Part shown: positions 1 through 8,156 of the stretch, piece after piece | Position numbering within the stretch: the stretch's first letter is position 1 | Layout: each line of letters starts with the position of its first letter | Source: an unicellular cyanobacterium SU2 | GTDB taxonomy: Bacteria > Cyanobacteriota > Cyanobacteriia > Cyanobacteriales > Microcystaceae | Length of the DNA stretch: 64,000 nucleotides | Reading direction: 5' to 3' | Assembly: GCA_002110465.1 (NCBI GenBank) | Contig: NEED01000022.1 | Span: 1 to 64,000 of the forward strand | The notes under the pieces: generated by a model | The model's input: the letters and a program-made list of their open reading frames with translations, nothing else | What the model was told of the DNA's origin: nothing | The model's database searches: none | Translations under genes and position numbers: made by a program

Positions 1-2
1 CT

Positions 3-110
3 TTAGAGGCATTTCGTACAGCCATCTCTTACCGTTTTCATAATTGGTTAAAAAATAATGCTGACGTATTTGCTAGGTATAAAGCTAGTCTCGGCTATAT
101 TTGGGCTTGA
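3..110 (+). CDS. C-terminal fragment of an unidentified protein (cut by window edge)
   Basis: An open frame runs in from the left edge and stops at TGA 108-110, giving 35 residues that begin LEAFRTAISYRF and end ASLGYIWA. The residue mix looks like real coding sequence, but the fragment is too short to name. A transposase or other accessory protein is possible. The start lies outside the window. Confidence 0.4.
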   Translation, partial: LEAFRTAISYRFHNWLKNNADVFARYKASLGYIWA

Positions 111-190
111 AATAAGCTAAAGTCCCACTACTACAGATGTGTAGCTAGACTGACAGAAATTTGTATTAATAGAAATCAATCCTACCAAGA

Positions 191-1504
191 TTAGATTTTC
201 TCCTGATCAACATTGTTCCTAAAAGACCTAATCACTGGGACCGTCACAGTCGCTATCATACCAGCAACAAAACCATTATTATAAAGATTAAGTCCAGCTT
301 TGGGGATACCCACTGATAAAACGGCTGATGAGTGAATCAAACCAGCTAAAACCCCTAACAACCAGCCAAACTTTCCTGCAATGGGAGCAAGAGTTGTGCC
401 GAATAAAGCAGCTAAGATCAAAGGTGCATCATTAGCATGGACCGATCTCGTCAGAGTTCCCAGAAAAATACCCATCATAATGGGGACAATATTTTTGGGG
501 TGTTTGCCAAAAGCAGCAAACCCTATAATAGTGAATAGGCCAGCTATGGTGGGGCCATTGAGGTCAGCTTTCACCAATAGAATGTAAATTAAACCAATAA
601 GTCCGCATAAACCCATATTTATCAAGGTTGGACCGAACCCCACCAAAGCAATAAAATCTGTTGGGGCTTGACCTGATGAGCTTAGAATAGTGGGCAGTTT
701 ATCCCATGATTGTCGGTCAATCCAAAAACCTCCCAAAATCATCGACGTAATCAAAACTATCAAAAATGTCCCCAGAATAGTATTGTTGCCTGAAGTCCAA
801 ATCATGACCGGATCGGGAACAAAACCGTAGGATTTGTAAAGTGCAACAATTAAGTTACCCATTAAGCCGGCCGTAAACCCAATATTATACAAATTGAAAC
901 CCAGATGGGTTTTAGGAAGATGGGCTGCTACAGGAGGTAAAATAAAGCCAAGCATTAGGGACGTACCCACGGCCAATGGTAGTCTAAAGGGTAGAGAAAG
1001 AGTGCTACTATAGAGAATTTCCGAAAAAATGGGAGCTAAAGCCCCACCAAAAAAAGCAACATTGATGTAATTAGCAAACATTTCTCGGCGAAATCTGGCA
1101 TAAAAATAGACCCCTAGGACAACAGACCAAATATTGACCAGATTTTTTCCAAAAAGACCAAACCCCAGCAGCAAAAATAAGCAAGCCACCACCATACCAG
1201 AAATTTTAGCTTTGGTGATACGATAGAGAACACAAGCCATCAGATTCAATAATCCAGCATTGACGAAGGCCGCCCCCATTCCTCCGATGCCAATATAGTC
1301 AGTAATTAGGGTGTCCCGTACTGTGAGAATACGAAACAACCCACTGATAATTTCCCTTGGGGATGACATCACAAAACCAAAGATAATAAAAGTTATGGCA
1401 TAAAAGGCAATAATAGTCAGGATGGTATTATCACCGAGGAGTTGGATAGGAGAGTCAAAACTCCCGTTGCTGCGACTTCTTTTAAAAAGGTCTTTCAAAT
1501 TCAT
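191..1504 (-). CDS. DUF1576 multi-pass membrane protein
   Basis: This 437-residue hydrophobic protein has roughly ten to twelve membrane segments and is recognised as a DUF1576-family protein of unknown function. The two halves look related: one half carries GFNLYNIGFTAGLMG (about residue 202) and the other GLNLYNNGFVAGMIA (about residue 404), and similar FGKNLVNI and FGKHPKNIV stretches occur in each half. This suggests an internal duplication of the kind seen in many transporters. It stands alone on the minus strand. Transport is plausible from the topology, but no substrate can be named. Confidence 0.75.
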   Translation of the reverse strand: MNLKDLFKRSRSNGSFDSPIQLLGDNTILTIIAFYAITFIIFGFVMSSPREIISGLFRILTVRDTLITDYIGIGGMGAAFVNAGLLNLMACVLYRITKAKISGMVVACLFLLLGFGLFGKNLVNIWSVVLGVYFYARFRREMFANYINVAFFGGALAPIFSEILYSSTLSLPFRLPLAVGTSLMLGFILPPVAAHLPKTHLGFNLYNIGFTAGLMGNLIVALYKSYGFVPDPVMIWTSGNNTILGTFLIVLITSMILGGFWIDRQSWDKLPTILSSSGQAPTDFIALVGFGPTLINMGLCGLIGLIYILLVKADLNGPTIAGLFTIIGFAAFGKHPKNIVPIMMGIFLGTLTRSVHANDAPLILAALFGTTLAPIAGKFGWLLGVLAGLIHSSAVLSVGIPKAGLNLYNNGFVAGMIATVTVPVIRSFRNNVDQEKI

Positions 1505-1681
1505 ATTTTTCTCAGAAATTAATTATTAAATTATCCACAAAGTCTTCTCAGGAACTTATTAATTGATTCTGGTTTACATTGAGTAAACCATCAAATTCTA
1601 AAGATAATTTATTTTAAATTATTCTTAACCTTAGACACTAAAAAAAACTCATACAATAGCATCAAGCCATTTTATAGCAGT

Positions 1682-1775
1682 TATAGTCATTTCAATTAAA
1701 AGTGAGACACCTGCTGCTTGTAATAATAGTCTTCATAGCTCAATTTTTGTATCATTCTTATTTGAAATGACTATA
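1682..1775. mobile_element. MITE-like element with 14-bp inverted ends and TA borders
   Basis: TATAGTCATTTCAA at 1682-1695 is the exact reverse complement of TTGAAATGACTATA at 1762-1775. Three further base pairs match after one mismatch. Both ends can be read as a TA dinucleotide followed by a 12-bp terminal repeat, which is the pattern left by IS630/Tc1-mariner insertion. The 66-bp interior has no coding potential, so this would be a non-autonomous copy. The IS630 link is inference from the TA borders. Confidence 0.55.
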
Positions 1776-1860
1776 TCATACTGAAATCTTGCACCAGTAC
1801 AGAAAAACTAAAGTTCAAAAGAGATTAAATGAATTCTTAAGCAGTTTCAATCGAAATGAA

Positions 1861-1894
1861 CCCTGTTCCCGGTTCCGGCGTTCCCCGTTCCCTC
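1861..1894. repeat. Short GTTCCC/GGTTCC degenerate tandem tract
   Basis: The tract repeats GTTCC-type words four times within 34 bases (GTTCCCGGTTCCGGCGTTCC and onward) in an otherwise AT-rich gap. It resembles the short degenerate tandem repeats common between cyanobacterial genes. No function is visible. Confidence 0.4.
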
Positions 1895-2048
1895 TCTAAA
1901 CTAGCTAATTTTATCGAGGTGCAAGATATGAGTCATCCTTGTGAGATATAGAGTTTTCTCGTTTTAGGAGTTGGGAGTTAGACATAACAATAATTAATAC
2001 CTTAATAGGGTAATTCACCTAAAAAATTTGGAGTTATTTTAAACAATT

Positions 2049-3434
2049 ATGACTTTAACACCCAAAAAGAATAGCAATTTTCAATGGCGATTAAATCCAG
2101 GTTTTTTAAAAGAAAGCGGCTCAAATTTAGAATCAACTTTAATTCTATTTGGTCGTTTTCTAGCTGACCGCAGTTCCGAAGATCCCTTGCCTGAAAAAAC
2201 TTTGTTTACGGATCAAGGAAGCTTTGAATGGGGGAAAGCACCTCCATTAGAAAAAGTAATTAATTCCTCAAAAGATTGGGAATTTTTACTTAAACATCCC
2301 CGTTTATTTCGCCAGTCAATATTTATTATTGAACCTTGGGAAAACGTAGGTATTAATGACCTCAATGAGTCAGTACGCGCCTCCAAAAATGTTGCCTTTA
2401 TTACTCAAAAAATAGCCGATTGTGACTCCATTTTATTACCTGTTTGGCACACAGGAACCCTCAACCTTGACTCAGTAATACCTATACTTTCTGGAAGTAT
2501 GGCCGTTATCATTGAGGGGGGAAACGCTTCCGCTCATAACCCCAGTGAATGGACTCATCCCAACTGCTCAAGGGATGACATAATGGGTTTAGTTGAAAAG
2601 CTTATTCTGTCACGTTCTCCCCAGAGCGCACCTGTGATTATGATTTGTGTAGGTCATCAACTCGCGGCTGAAGCTCATACTAGCCTGCTCCAACAAGTTA
2701 CCGAAGCAGTGCTAAATACAGAAGTGCTTCCGAGTGACAAAGAAGAAGAAGCATTGATTTCCCTCAAGACAGTTTGCCAAAAAATTCGCTCTGTTGGTGA
2801 AACCCTTAAAATTGAAAAGCGAGATGGTAGAATCGTTGCCAATGGTTGGCATGATAGTAACTTTTCAGTAGTTCTCAATGAAGATAAGGAAATTGGAGAA
2901 CGTCATTTATTGCCCTATAAAACTCCTAGTGCTAAACGCTCAAATATTCCCATTGAGTTGCTTGAAGCTCATAAAGTTATGGCCGACGAATATGAAGGGA
3001 TCATTGATCGCATGATTTTAGAACATGGACGTGATGTAGCAATTTCTATGTTTCACTACGATGAAGTTAACGAAGAAGCAATTCTTTTTGCTAATTGGGC
3101 TTACATCGCCTTATATAATGCTATTGTTCCTCATCGATATGTCATCGCAAGCAGCCATCTTTCTTGGTTATTAGAATTACCCTATTCAGTAGAAATTTTA
3201 GCCTCAACTGAAGCTAATGGGGAAATTTTAACAGAATGTTCTTGTACTTGTATCAACTATAAAGATTTTGAAACTAAAAAAGTTCGTCGTTCTTTTACCT
3301 GTCAGTTTCATCCAGAACTTTTAAATGATTTAAGAGAAATTGGTCAACGTCCTGAACCTTCTTATGCTGAACTTAAACAAAGTGATGGCATTCGATTATT
3401 AATTAGATTACTTTATGAAGGAATGCAGGAATAA
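2049..3434 (+). CDS. Class I glutamine-amidotransferase-like protein
   Basis: The 461-residue protein has a class I GATase signature. A Cys nucleophile sits at about residue 200 in ICVGHQLAA, the CxGHQ elbow, and a His-Pro-Glu site at about 421-423 in QFHPELL, which would complete a Cys-His-Glu triad. About 200 residues separate the two, more than in a compact GATase, so an insertion or extra domain lies between them. No synthetase partner is fused or adjacent, so the acceptor is unknown; a gamma-glutamyl hydrolase-like activity is equally possible. It is the first gene after a 540-bp gap and is probably transcribed alone. Confidence 0.6.
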   Translation: MTLTPKKNSNFQWRLNPGFLKESGSNLESTLILFGRFLADRSSEDPLPEKTLFTDQGSFEWGKAPPLEKVINSSKDWEFLLKHPRLFRQSIFIIEPWENVGINDLNESVRASKNVAFITQKIADCDSILLPVWHTGTLNLDSVIPILSGSMAVIIEGGNASAHNPSEWTHPNCSRDDIMGLVEKLILSRSPQSAPVIMICVGHQLAAEAHTSLLQQVTEAVLNTEVLPSDKEEEALISLKTVCQKIRSVGETLKIEKRDGRIVANGWHDSNFSVVLNEDKEIGERHLLPYKTPSAKRSNIPIELLEAHKVMADEYEGIIDRMILEHGRDVAISMFHYDEVNEEAILFANWAYIALYNAIVPHRYVIASSHLSWLLELPYSVEILASTEANGEILTECSCTCINYKDFETKKVRRSFTCQFHPELLNDLREIGQRPEPSYAELKQSDGIRLLIRLLYEGMQE

Positions 3435-3574
3435 ATAATTCAAGTAACATACTTCAGATTTAGTTTTCTCTCTCTCCTCCAATACTGCCAATAGTACATA
3501 AATTTTGAATATTATAGTAATGAAAAAATGGTCTAAGATAAATTTTTCTTAACCTCAAAAACTTAAAAGACTTG

Positions 3575-3580
3575 TATAAT
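3575..3580 (+). promoter_or_regulatory. Candidate -10 box of the DUF1269 gene
   Basis: TATAAT is preceded directly by TTG and lies 34 bases before the ATG at 3614. No good -35 hexamer is visible at 16-18 bases. Its position inside an upstream in-frame extension argues that translation starts at 3614. Confidence 0.35.
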
Positions 3581-3613
3581 TATGTCAAACTATTTTATTT
3601 CAGACAGAAAAAT

Positions 3614-4105
3614 ATGGCAGCACTGACGGTTTGGAAGTTCGATACCCCAAATGGGGCGCAAGAAGCATTAACCAAGTTAGTTCCCTTACAAAAAGAACAT
3701 ATTATTGAAATCAGAGATGCGGCAACCGTTTCTTGGCTTGAAGGCAAAAAGAAACCTAAAACCAAACAAGCAATCAATTTAGTGGGATTAGGAGCTTTAG
3801 ACGGAGCCTTTTGGGGCTTACTTTTTGGATTAATCTTTTTCTGCCCAATTTTTGGTATCGCTGTTGGGGCAGGGATGGGAGCTTTAGGGGGTTCTATGAA
3901 GGACTATGGCATTAATGATGATTTTATCAAAGATGTGAGAAACAAAGTCACAGAAGGCACTTCAGCCCTGTTTTTGCTAACCCGTGATGTCACCCTGGAC
4001 AAAGTAGAAGAAGCCCTTGGGGACATCAAAGCTGAACTTATTCAATCTAATTTATCCAATGAAGAAGAAGCCAAACTAAAAGAGCATTTTAGTCCAGAAG
4101 TTTAG
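3614..4105 (+). CDS. DUF1269 domain membrane protein
   Basis: This 163-residue protein opens with MAALTVWKFDTPNGAQ, the usual start of DUF1269 proteins, so the ATG at 3614 is preferred over an in-frame codon 42 bases upstream. Residues about 55-85 form a Gly/Ala-rich hydrophobic hairpin (LGALDGAFWGLLFGLIFF and GIAVGAGMGALGG) that probably inserts into the membrane. The rest is a ferredoxin-like alpha/beta fold ending in a charged tail. Family members are small membrane proteins of unknown role, often linked to stress. Single-gene unit. Confidence 0.75.
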   Translation: MAALTVWKFDTPNGAQEALTKLVPLQKEHIIEIRDAATVSWLEGKKKPKTKQAINLVGLGALDGAFWGLLFGLIFFCPIFGIAVGAGMGALGGSMKDYGINDDFIKDVRNKVTEGTSALFLLTRDVTLDKVEEALGDIKAELIQSNLSNEEEAKLKEHFSPEV

Positions 4106-4128
4106 TCATTTTAATTCCCAACAAAAAT

Positions 4129-4672
4129 ATGAATCATCGAATCAGCACAAACTAATTTTTCTCGGCGCAGATTAATTCAATACGGTGGCGGTTTTCTAGG
4201 CACAAGTCTGATGACCACTATCTTGAGCAGAAATAGGGTTAATTAAACCCTCCCCAGTGATCGCCCAAAATGATATGACCCCAGAGCAAGCTTTAGAGTC
4301 ACTCATAGCAGGGAATTAGCGATTTGTGCAGAATAAACAGAAAAATCCCAATCAAACTACTATTCGGCTGCCAGAAGTCGTAGAAGGACAAACCCCCTTT
4401 GCTGCGGTTTTAAGTTTTGCTGATGCGCGGGTTCCGGTTGAAATTCTATTTGATCGTGGGATTGGGGATATCTTTCTGGTTCGGGGGGATTATATCGGAC
4501 AAGCAACCGACACCGAAGCGATTAAACAAGCCACCAAAGCTAAGGTTTTATACCAAGTTGAGCAACTCAATCAATCCCCGATTATTGATTAACTTCAATC
4601 GGAAAAAAATTGAAAATTGTTGGTGCTTATTCCAGATTAGAAACTGGAGGAATCCGTCTCATTGATACTTAA
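4129..4672 (+). pseudogene. Decayed Tat-exported beta-carbonic anhydrase
   Basis: Joining frames recovers a beta-carbonic anhydrase. A twin-arginine leader (SRRRLIQYGGGFLGTS) comes first, then MTPEQALESLIAGN, RFVQNKQKNPNQ, PFAAVLSFADARVPVEILFD, GIGDIFLVR and finally a C-terminal piece ending ETGGIRLIDT. Lesions are a frameshift near 4153, another near 4243, an in-frame TAG at 4317-4319 where family members have Gln, loss of the central region after FLVR (about 4490), and a stop plus frameshift around 4590. The zinc ligand Cys and the following Asp-Ser-Arg motif read FADAR instead of CADSR. The longest surviving frame, 4326-4592, would encode 88 residues but lacks the active site, so no functional enzyme is expected. 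Confidence 0.8.
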
Positions 4673-4713
4673 TACTCATCAAACAGTTAACCTAATCTAA
4701 GTCATCTACAGCT

Positions 4714-4967
4714 ATGAAATATTCAATTCATCGTGTTACTACCTTAGTTTCTGCCTTTGCTGTAATCCTGAGCTTGACTGCCTGTAATAACAATCAGCAA
4801 CAGCCTTCTGGAAATAACGAACCGTCAGAAAATGACGTTTTGGTCTGAATGAAGGTCAAAAACAGGCTGTAGACCTAGGTTACATTGAATTACCAGACAA
4901 TGTGAGGGAAAAGGTGGCAGCGGCTGCTGATGAAATTAGTCCTGATTTTGAAATTAAGTTAAGATAG
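4714..4967 (+). pseudogene. Small lipoprotein gene with a frameshift
   Basis: ATG 4714 begins MKYSIHRVTTLVSAFAVILS followed by the lipobox LTAC and an Asn/Gln-rich linker. The frame stops at TGA about 44 codons in. A second frame overlaps it at once and runs GLNEGQKQAVDLGYIELPDN through EISPDFEIKLR to TAG 4965-4967. The join reads as one lipoprotein of about 84 residues broken by a single indel near 4844. It could be a sequencing error or real decay; the neighbouring wrecked genes favour decay. Confidence 0.55.
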
Positions 4968-5110
4968 TTTTGCCTTAATAATTAACCTGATTTCAGTCAA
5001 AAATCTTAGTAAAAAAAGAGCCATATTTAGATCAAAATCTTAACTAGGTGATTGACCTAAATATTGGCTTTTGTAATGTCATGAATAGCAAATATCAACC
5101 AGAACCAGTT

Positions 5111-5665
5111 ATGAAAATTACTACCACATTGGTCACCATAGCCTTCATTGGGACAACGTCCTCAGTTTCAGCTGATGTTATCGTTGATCGAGCAATTAGC
5201 GAAACTCAGGTATTAGCAGCACAGAAGGCATGGTGCGAGGCCCTAATAGATATCAGTACAACTAACCGTATGAAAGGTCAAGCAGCGGCCTCAGCACTTG
5301 CTGAAAAAGTAATTGATTCTGCTTATGGTTACCAAATAGGTGTTGTTTTATTTAAACCCACAGTAACTGTTAATCCACATACTTTCCGAACTACCAGAGA
5401 AAGCGCACTTTCTTATTTCGTTGGTGGTAACCCAGCCTATCCTGATGACAAAGGTTTTGCCCTGAATGATTGGACTAAGTGTGAAATTGATAATCGTGCC
5501 ATTCTCATCATAGGCAATACTGCCAGCACAATGGGGAAAGTTCACCTTACTGACAAAAATGGCAACGTAACATCAGTGGATAAAAGTTGGCAATTCGTTA
5601 AAGATGACAATAGTCAACTTCGCATTGTTTTGCACCATTCCTCATTAGAATTCACAGGTGAGTAA
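5111..5665 (+). CDS. Secreted SnoaL/NTF2-like protein
   Basis: The ATG at 5111 gives MKITTTLVTIAFIGTTSSVSA, a clear Sec signal peptide cleaved near residue 21; earlier in-frame starts at 5048 and 5080 would bury it. The mature part of about 163 residues carries QKAWCEALIDIS, ESALSYFVGGN, GFALNDWTKCEI and LRIVLHHSSL. This pattern is known from cyanobacterial secreted proteins with an NTF2-like fold, some misannotated as phosphoribosyl-AMP cyclohydrolase. No HisI zinc motif is visible, so that label should not be used. Function unknown. Its stop codon abuts the decayed DUF3611 duplicate. Confidence 0.6.
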   Translation: MKITTTLVTIAFIGTTSSVSADVIVDRAISETQVLAAQKAWCEALIDISTTNRMKGQAAASALAEKVIDSAYGYQIGVVLFKPTVTVNPHTFRTTRESALSYFVGGNPAYPDDKGFALNDWTKCEIDNRAILIIGNTASTMGKVHLTDKNGNVTSVDKSWQFVKDDNSQLRIVLHHSSLEFTGE

Positions 5666-5806
5666 TGAAAGAATAGTATAGAAAAATAAGCCCAATCAAA
5701 ACGGGCAATAACATAACGCCTAGATTAGCCATAATACCAACCAGATGCTTCGGAAAACTGTGGCTTTTTTTTGGTATTTTTCAGGCTTTTCGAGTTTCTT
5801 CCCCTG
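5662..5806 (-). pseudogene. Decayed partial duplicate of the neighbouring DUF3611 gene
   Basis: This stretch aligns by eye with 6019-6170 inside the intact DUF3611 gene on the same strand. Shared blocks include TAATGAAAGAAT, CCCAAT-AAAA, CCTAGATTAGC followed by TAATACCAA, and a TTTCAGCCTTTTC-like run, separated by small indels. On the minus strand it retains only broken coding sequence. It is a remnant of a tandem duplication in which the second copy has decayed. Confidence 0.7.
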
Positions 5807-5835
5807 TCCAGTGTTAATTAAAAACTTACTCAAAA

Positions 5836-6423
5836 TTAAGGTTGCCAAACATGAATACGAGACAACAACCATAAGCTAATAGTAACTCCCACTAATCCGG
5901 CTAAAATTACATTCATCACCGCTAATAACCCTAAAATATCCATCGGCACAATAACTAAACCAGGGTTAACCATCGTTCCCCCTGGTACGGGTTGTAAAAT
6001 GGTTGTTGCCCCTTGAGGTAATGAAAGAATGACATAGAGTAGTCTACCCAGAGTTATAATCCCAATTAAAATAGCTAAAAACATCACCCCTAGATTAGCA
6101 GTAATACCAATCCATAGGTTTCGTAGAATCTTGCCCTTTTTCGGTGGTCTTTCAGCCTTTTCCAGCTTTTTGCCTAATTGCGTATACCCAAAACACCAAA
6201 AAATAGTAAATAAAAGGGTCATAATATCAATAAAACTAAAAACATTACTAATATCAATCCCCGCCATTGTCTGTTCCTTAGAAAATATCCATTGAAACGT
6301 TAACAAAATAACAGGAATAGAACCTAAAATAAGTTGACACCAAAAACCAATCCAACCCCAACGGCGTAAGTTAGCAGCAATTTGGAGATGAGTGGGTGGA
6401 GTACGAGACAATAATTGAAACAT
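5836..6423 (-). CDS. DUF3611 family membrane protein
   Basis: The 195-residue protein has four predicted membrane segments (about residues 24-46, 62-82, 107-135 and 160-188) and the DUF3611 pattern, including an N-terminal ANLRRWGWIGFWCQL and C-terminal VMNVILAGLVGVTISLWLL. The family occurs in cyanobacteria and plastids, without a settled biochemical role. It starts 10 bases after the DUF1400 hydrolase gene on the same strand, so the two are probably cotranscribed. A decayed copy of its central part lies just downstream. Confidence 0.75.
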   Translation of the reverse strand: MFQLLSRTPPTHLQIAANLRRWGWIGFWCQLILGSIPVILLTFQWIFSKEQTMAGIDISNVFSFIDIMTLLFTIFWCFGYTQLGKKLEKAERPPKKGKILRNLWIGITANLGVMFLAILIGIITLGRLLYVILSLPQGATTILQPVPGGTMVNPGLVIVPMDILGLLAVMNVILAGLVGVTISLWLLSRIHVWQP

Positions 6424-6433
6424 ATCTAGGCGT

Positions 6434-8092
6434 TTAAAATTCTATACTAGGGTGATTTCTTTGAAATTGGGAGATCGCTTCTTTTAATCCCTCTAAGGAA
6501 TCATGGGTAATCAAAAACGTTTTAAATTCTTCCCCTTGACTGAGATAGTCAGCATAGGCCGATTGTAAATAGGGAAAAAAGGACTCCTTTTCCCGTAAAT
6601 GAACTTGTAAAAAGGCTAAGATTAAAGCTTGATTATAACTGGTCAATAACCCAGGTTCAGGAAGGGATAAATAGACAAAGTTATCGATTAACTCACCCAA
6701 ACCCCCATCCAGTTCAGAAATATCAGCATGGGTATCCCCTTCTTGTAAACTCAAATAACGATTAGCACTATTAAACCAAGGAAATGGCCTCACTTGTTCA
6801 AGGACAAAAGGTGTAGCCGGGTCGTATTTTCCCGCTTGAACATAGACGGGTACAGAAACCTTTGATAACCCTTTTGGTCCAAAAATAGCACTTTTTAGAG
6901 GATTAGTCAGGGCAATGGCTTTGACTCGTTCATCTTTTAAGGAATACACTTCTCGATCTAGAGTTAAAGCGCGACATTGTAGCAGTAAAGATAAATTCAA
7001 ACGGCCAGGACATTCTTGGGCTAAATATTCAAACTCAAGGGTTGCCCCAGCCACAGCTAAGGCGGTATAACCCCCAAAAGAATGACCGATGACAGCTATT
7101 TTATTAAGGTCCAGTTTTCCTGAAAAAACTATTTGATTGCGTCTTTCCAATTCATCAATGACAAAACTAATATCTTTAGGACGGTCAATAAATTCACTGG
7201 TCAAAAAGATTTGGCGAGAAAGTCCCCTTTTCAGATTTTGCAGTTGTTGGCGATCGCTACCTGGATGCTGGGGTATGGCCACCACATAACCGTAGGAGGC
7301 TAAATGTTCAGCATAGTCACTAAAATGTTCGGGTGAGGAGGCTAAACCATGAGAGGCAATAACGATGGGATATTGAGCATTTTGCTGTTGTTTGGGTTGA
7401 TAAATATAGACTTTTAAGGTTCGATTTCGTTGGGTATCTCTGAGAGTCCATTCGCTTTTTTGAACTGGCCATTTTCCCGGTTGACGTAAATCAGGAAGAG
7501 TGGAAAAATCTGTCGGTGAAGCGTTAGCTATTTCTTGTTGAGCCAGTTGACTAATTTCTTCGCGAAAAAAATTGGTAGCAATAATAATTGAATCGAAACG
7601 GACAGCTAAAGAACGAGCCTGATTAACATTAATTTGTATATTCGTGGGAAGATGACGCAATATATTAATTAAAGTTAAACCTTCATCATCGAAAGCTGAT
7701 TTAATGATGGCACCACGCAACGCATATTTACCATTTCTTCCTCCTTGAATATTAATATGTTCTCCCCAACGAGTCAGCATATCTTCTCCCATTTCGGTTC
7801 TGAGTAACCTGGAAAATAAAACAGGGTCAATCTCTATTTGTTTCCTTAAAGCTTCACGAAACTGTATTTGTTCTGTTTCTCCGACTCCAGCTATTCTAAA
7901 ATAGTCCGCTAATCTTCTATCAACAGTTCCCTCATCGGCAAACCTTTCCAAAGAACTGATATTTAACGATAAACGTAACGGGCCAACAATAAAATTAATT
8001 TTCTCAGCAGCAATGGTGGGTAACAGAGTTACCACTGTCATTAGTGTTCCTCCTATTAGGGATAGAAAAAAAGACGTGATTTTTAATTTCAT
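6434..8092 (-). CDS. DUF1400 plus alpha/beta hydrolase, secreted
   Basis: Starting at ATG 8092 gives 552 residues with a signal peptide (MKLKITSFFLSLIGGTLMTV, cleaved near AAEKI). Residues about 30-150 match DUF1400, a domain found in front of cyanobacterial hydrolases. The catalytic part carries VIASHGLASSPEHF for the oxyanion region, the nucleophile elbow GHSFGGYTA and a downstream GDTHAD containing the likely catalytic His. It resembles PAF-acetylhydrolase/chlorophyllase-like esterases. The substrate is unknown; location is probably periplasmic. An upstream TTG at 8128 would mask the signal peptide. Likely cotranscribed with DUF3611. Confidence 0.7.
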   Translation of the reverse strand: MKLKITSFFLSLIGGTLMTVVTLLPTIAAEKINFIVGPLRLSLNISSLERFADEGTVDRRLADYFRIAGVGETEQIQFREALRKQIEIDPVLFSRLLRTEMGEDMLTRWGEHINIQGGRNGKYALRGAIIKSAFDDEGLTLINILRHLPTNIQINVNQARSLAVRFDSIIIATNFFREEISQLAQQEIANASPTDFSTLPDLRQPGKWPVQKSEWTLRDTQRNRTLKVYIYQPKQQQNAQYPIVIASHGLASSPEHFSDYAEHLASYGYVVAIPQHPGSDRQQLQNLKRGLSRQIFLTSEFIDRPKDISFVIDELERRNQIVFSGKLDLNKIAVIGHSFGGYTALAVAGATLEFEYLAQECPGRLNLSLLLQCRALTLDREVYSLKDERVKAIALTNPLKSAIFGPKGLSKVSVPVYVQAGKYDPATPFVLEQVRPFPWFNSANRYLSLQEGDTHADISELDGGLGELIDNFVYLSLPEPGLLTSYNQALILAFLQVHLREKESFFPYLQSAYADYLSQGEEFKTFLITHDSLEGLKEAISQFQRNHPSIEF

Positions 8093-8156
8093 GATTCTGT
8101 TCTCATTATCCTGTTCTAAATTTATCAATAATTTATTATGATGTTATGAAAGATTT

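Larger units (their letters stand above)
1505..2048. other. Intergenic region with a MITE-like element and a GTTCCC-rich tract
   Basis: No open frame here looks coding. The stretch lies between two divergently transcribed genes. It contains the 94-bp inverted-repeat element at 1682-1775 and the GC-rich tract at 1861-1894, both listed separately. The rest is AT-rich with no recognised signal. Confidence 0.6.

Noticed and set aside
5111-5665. Phosphoribosyl-AMP cyclohydrolase (HisI) label for the secreted protein
   Set aside because: The protein has a signal peptide and no HisI metal-binding motifs; the label appears to be a propagated misannotation.
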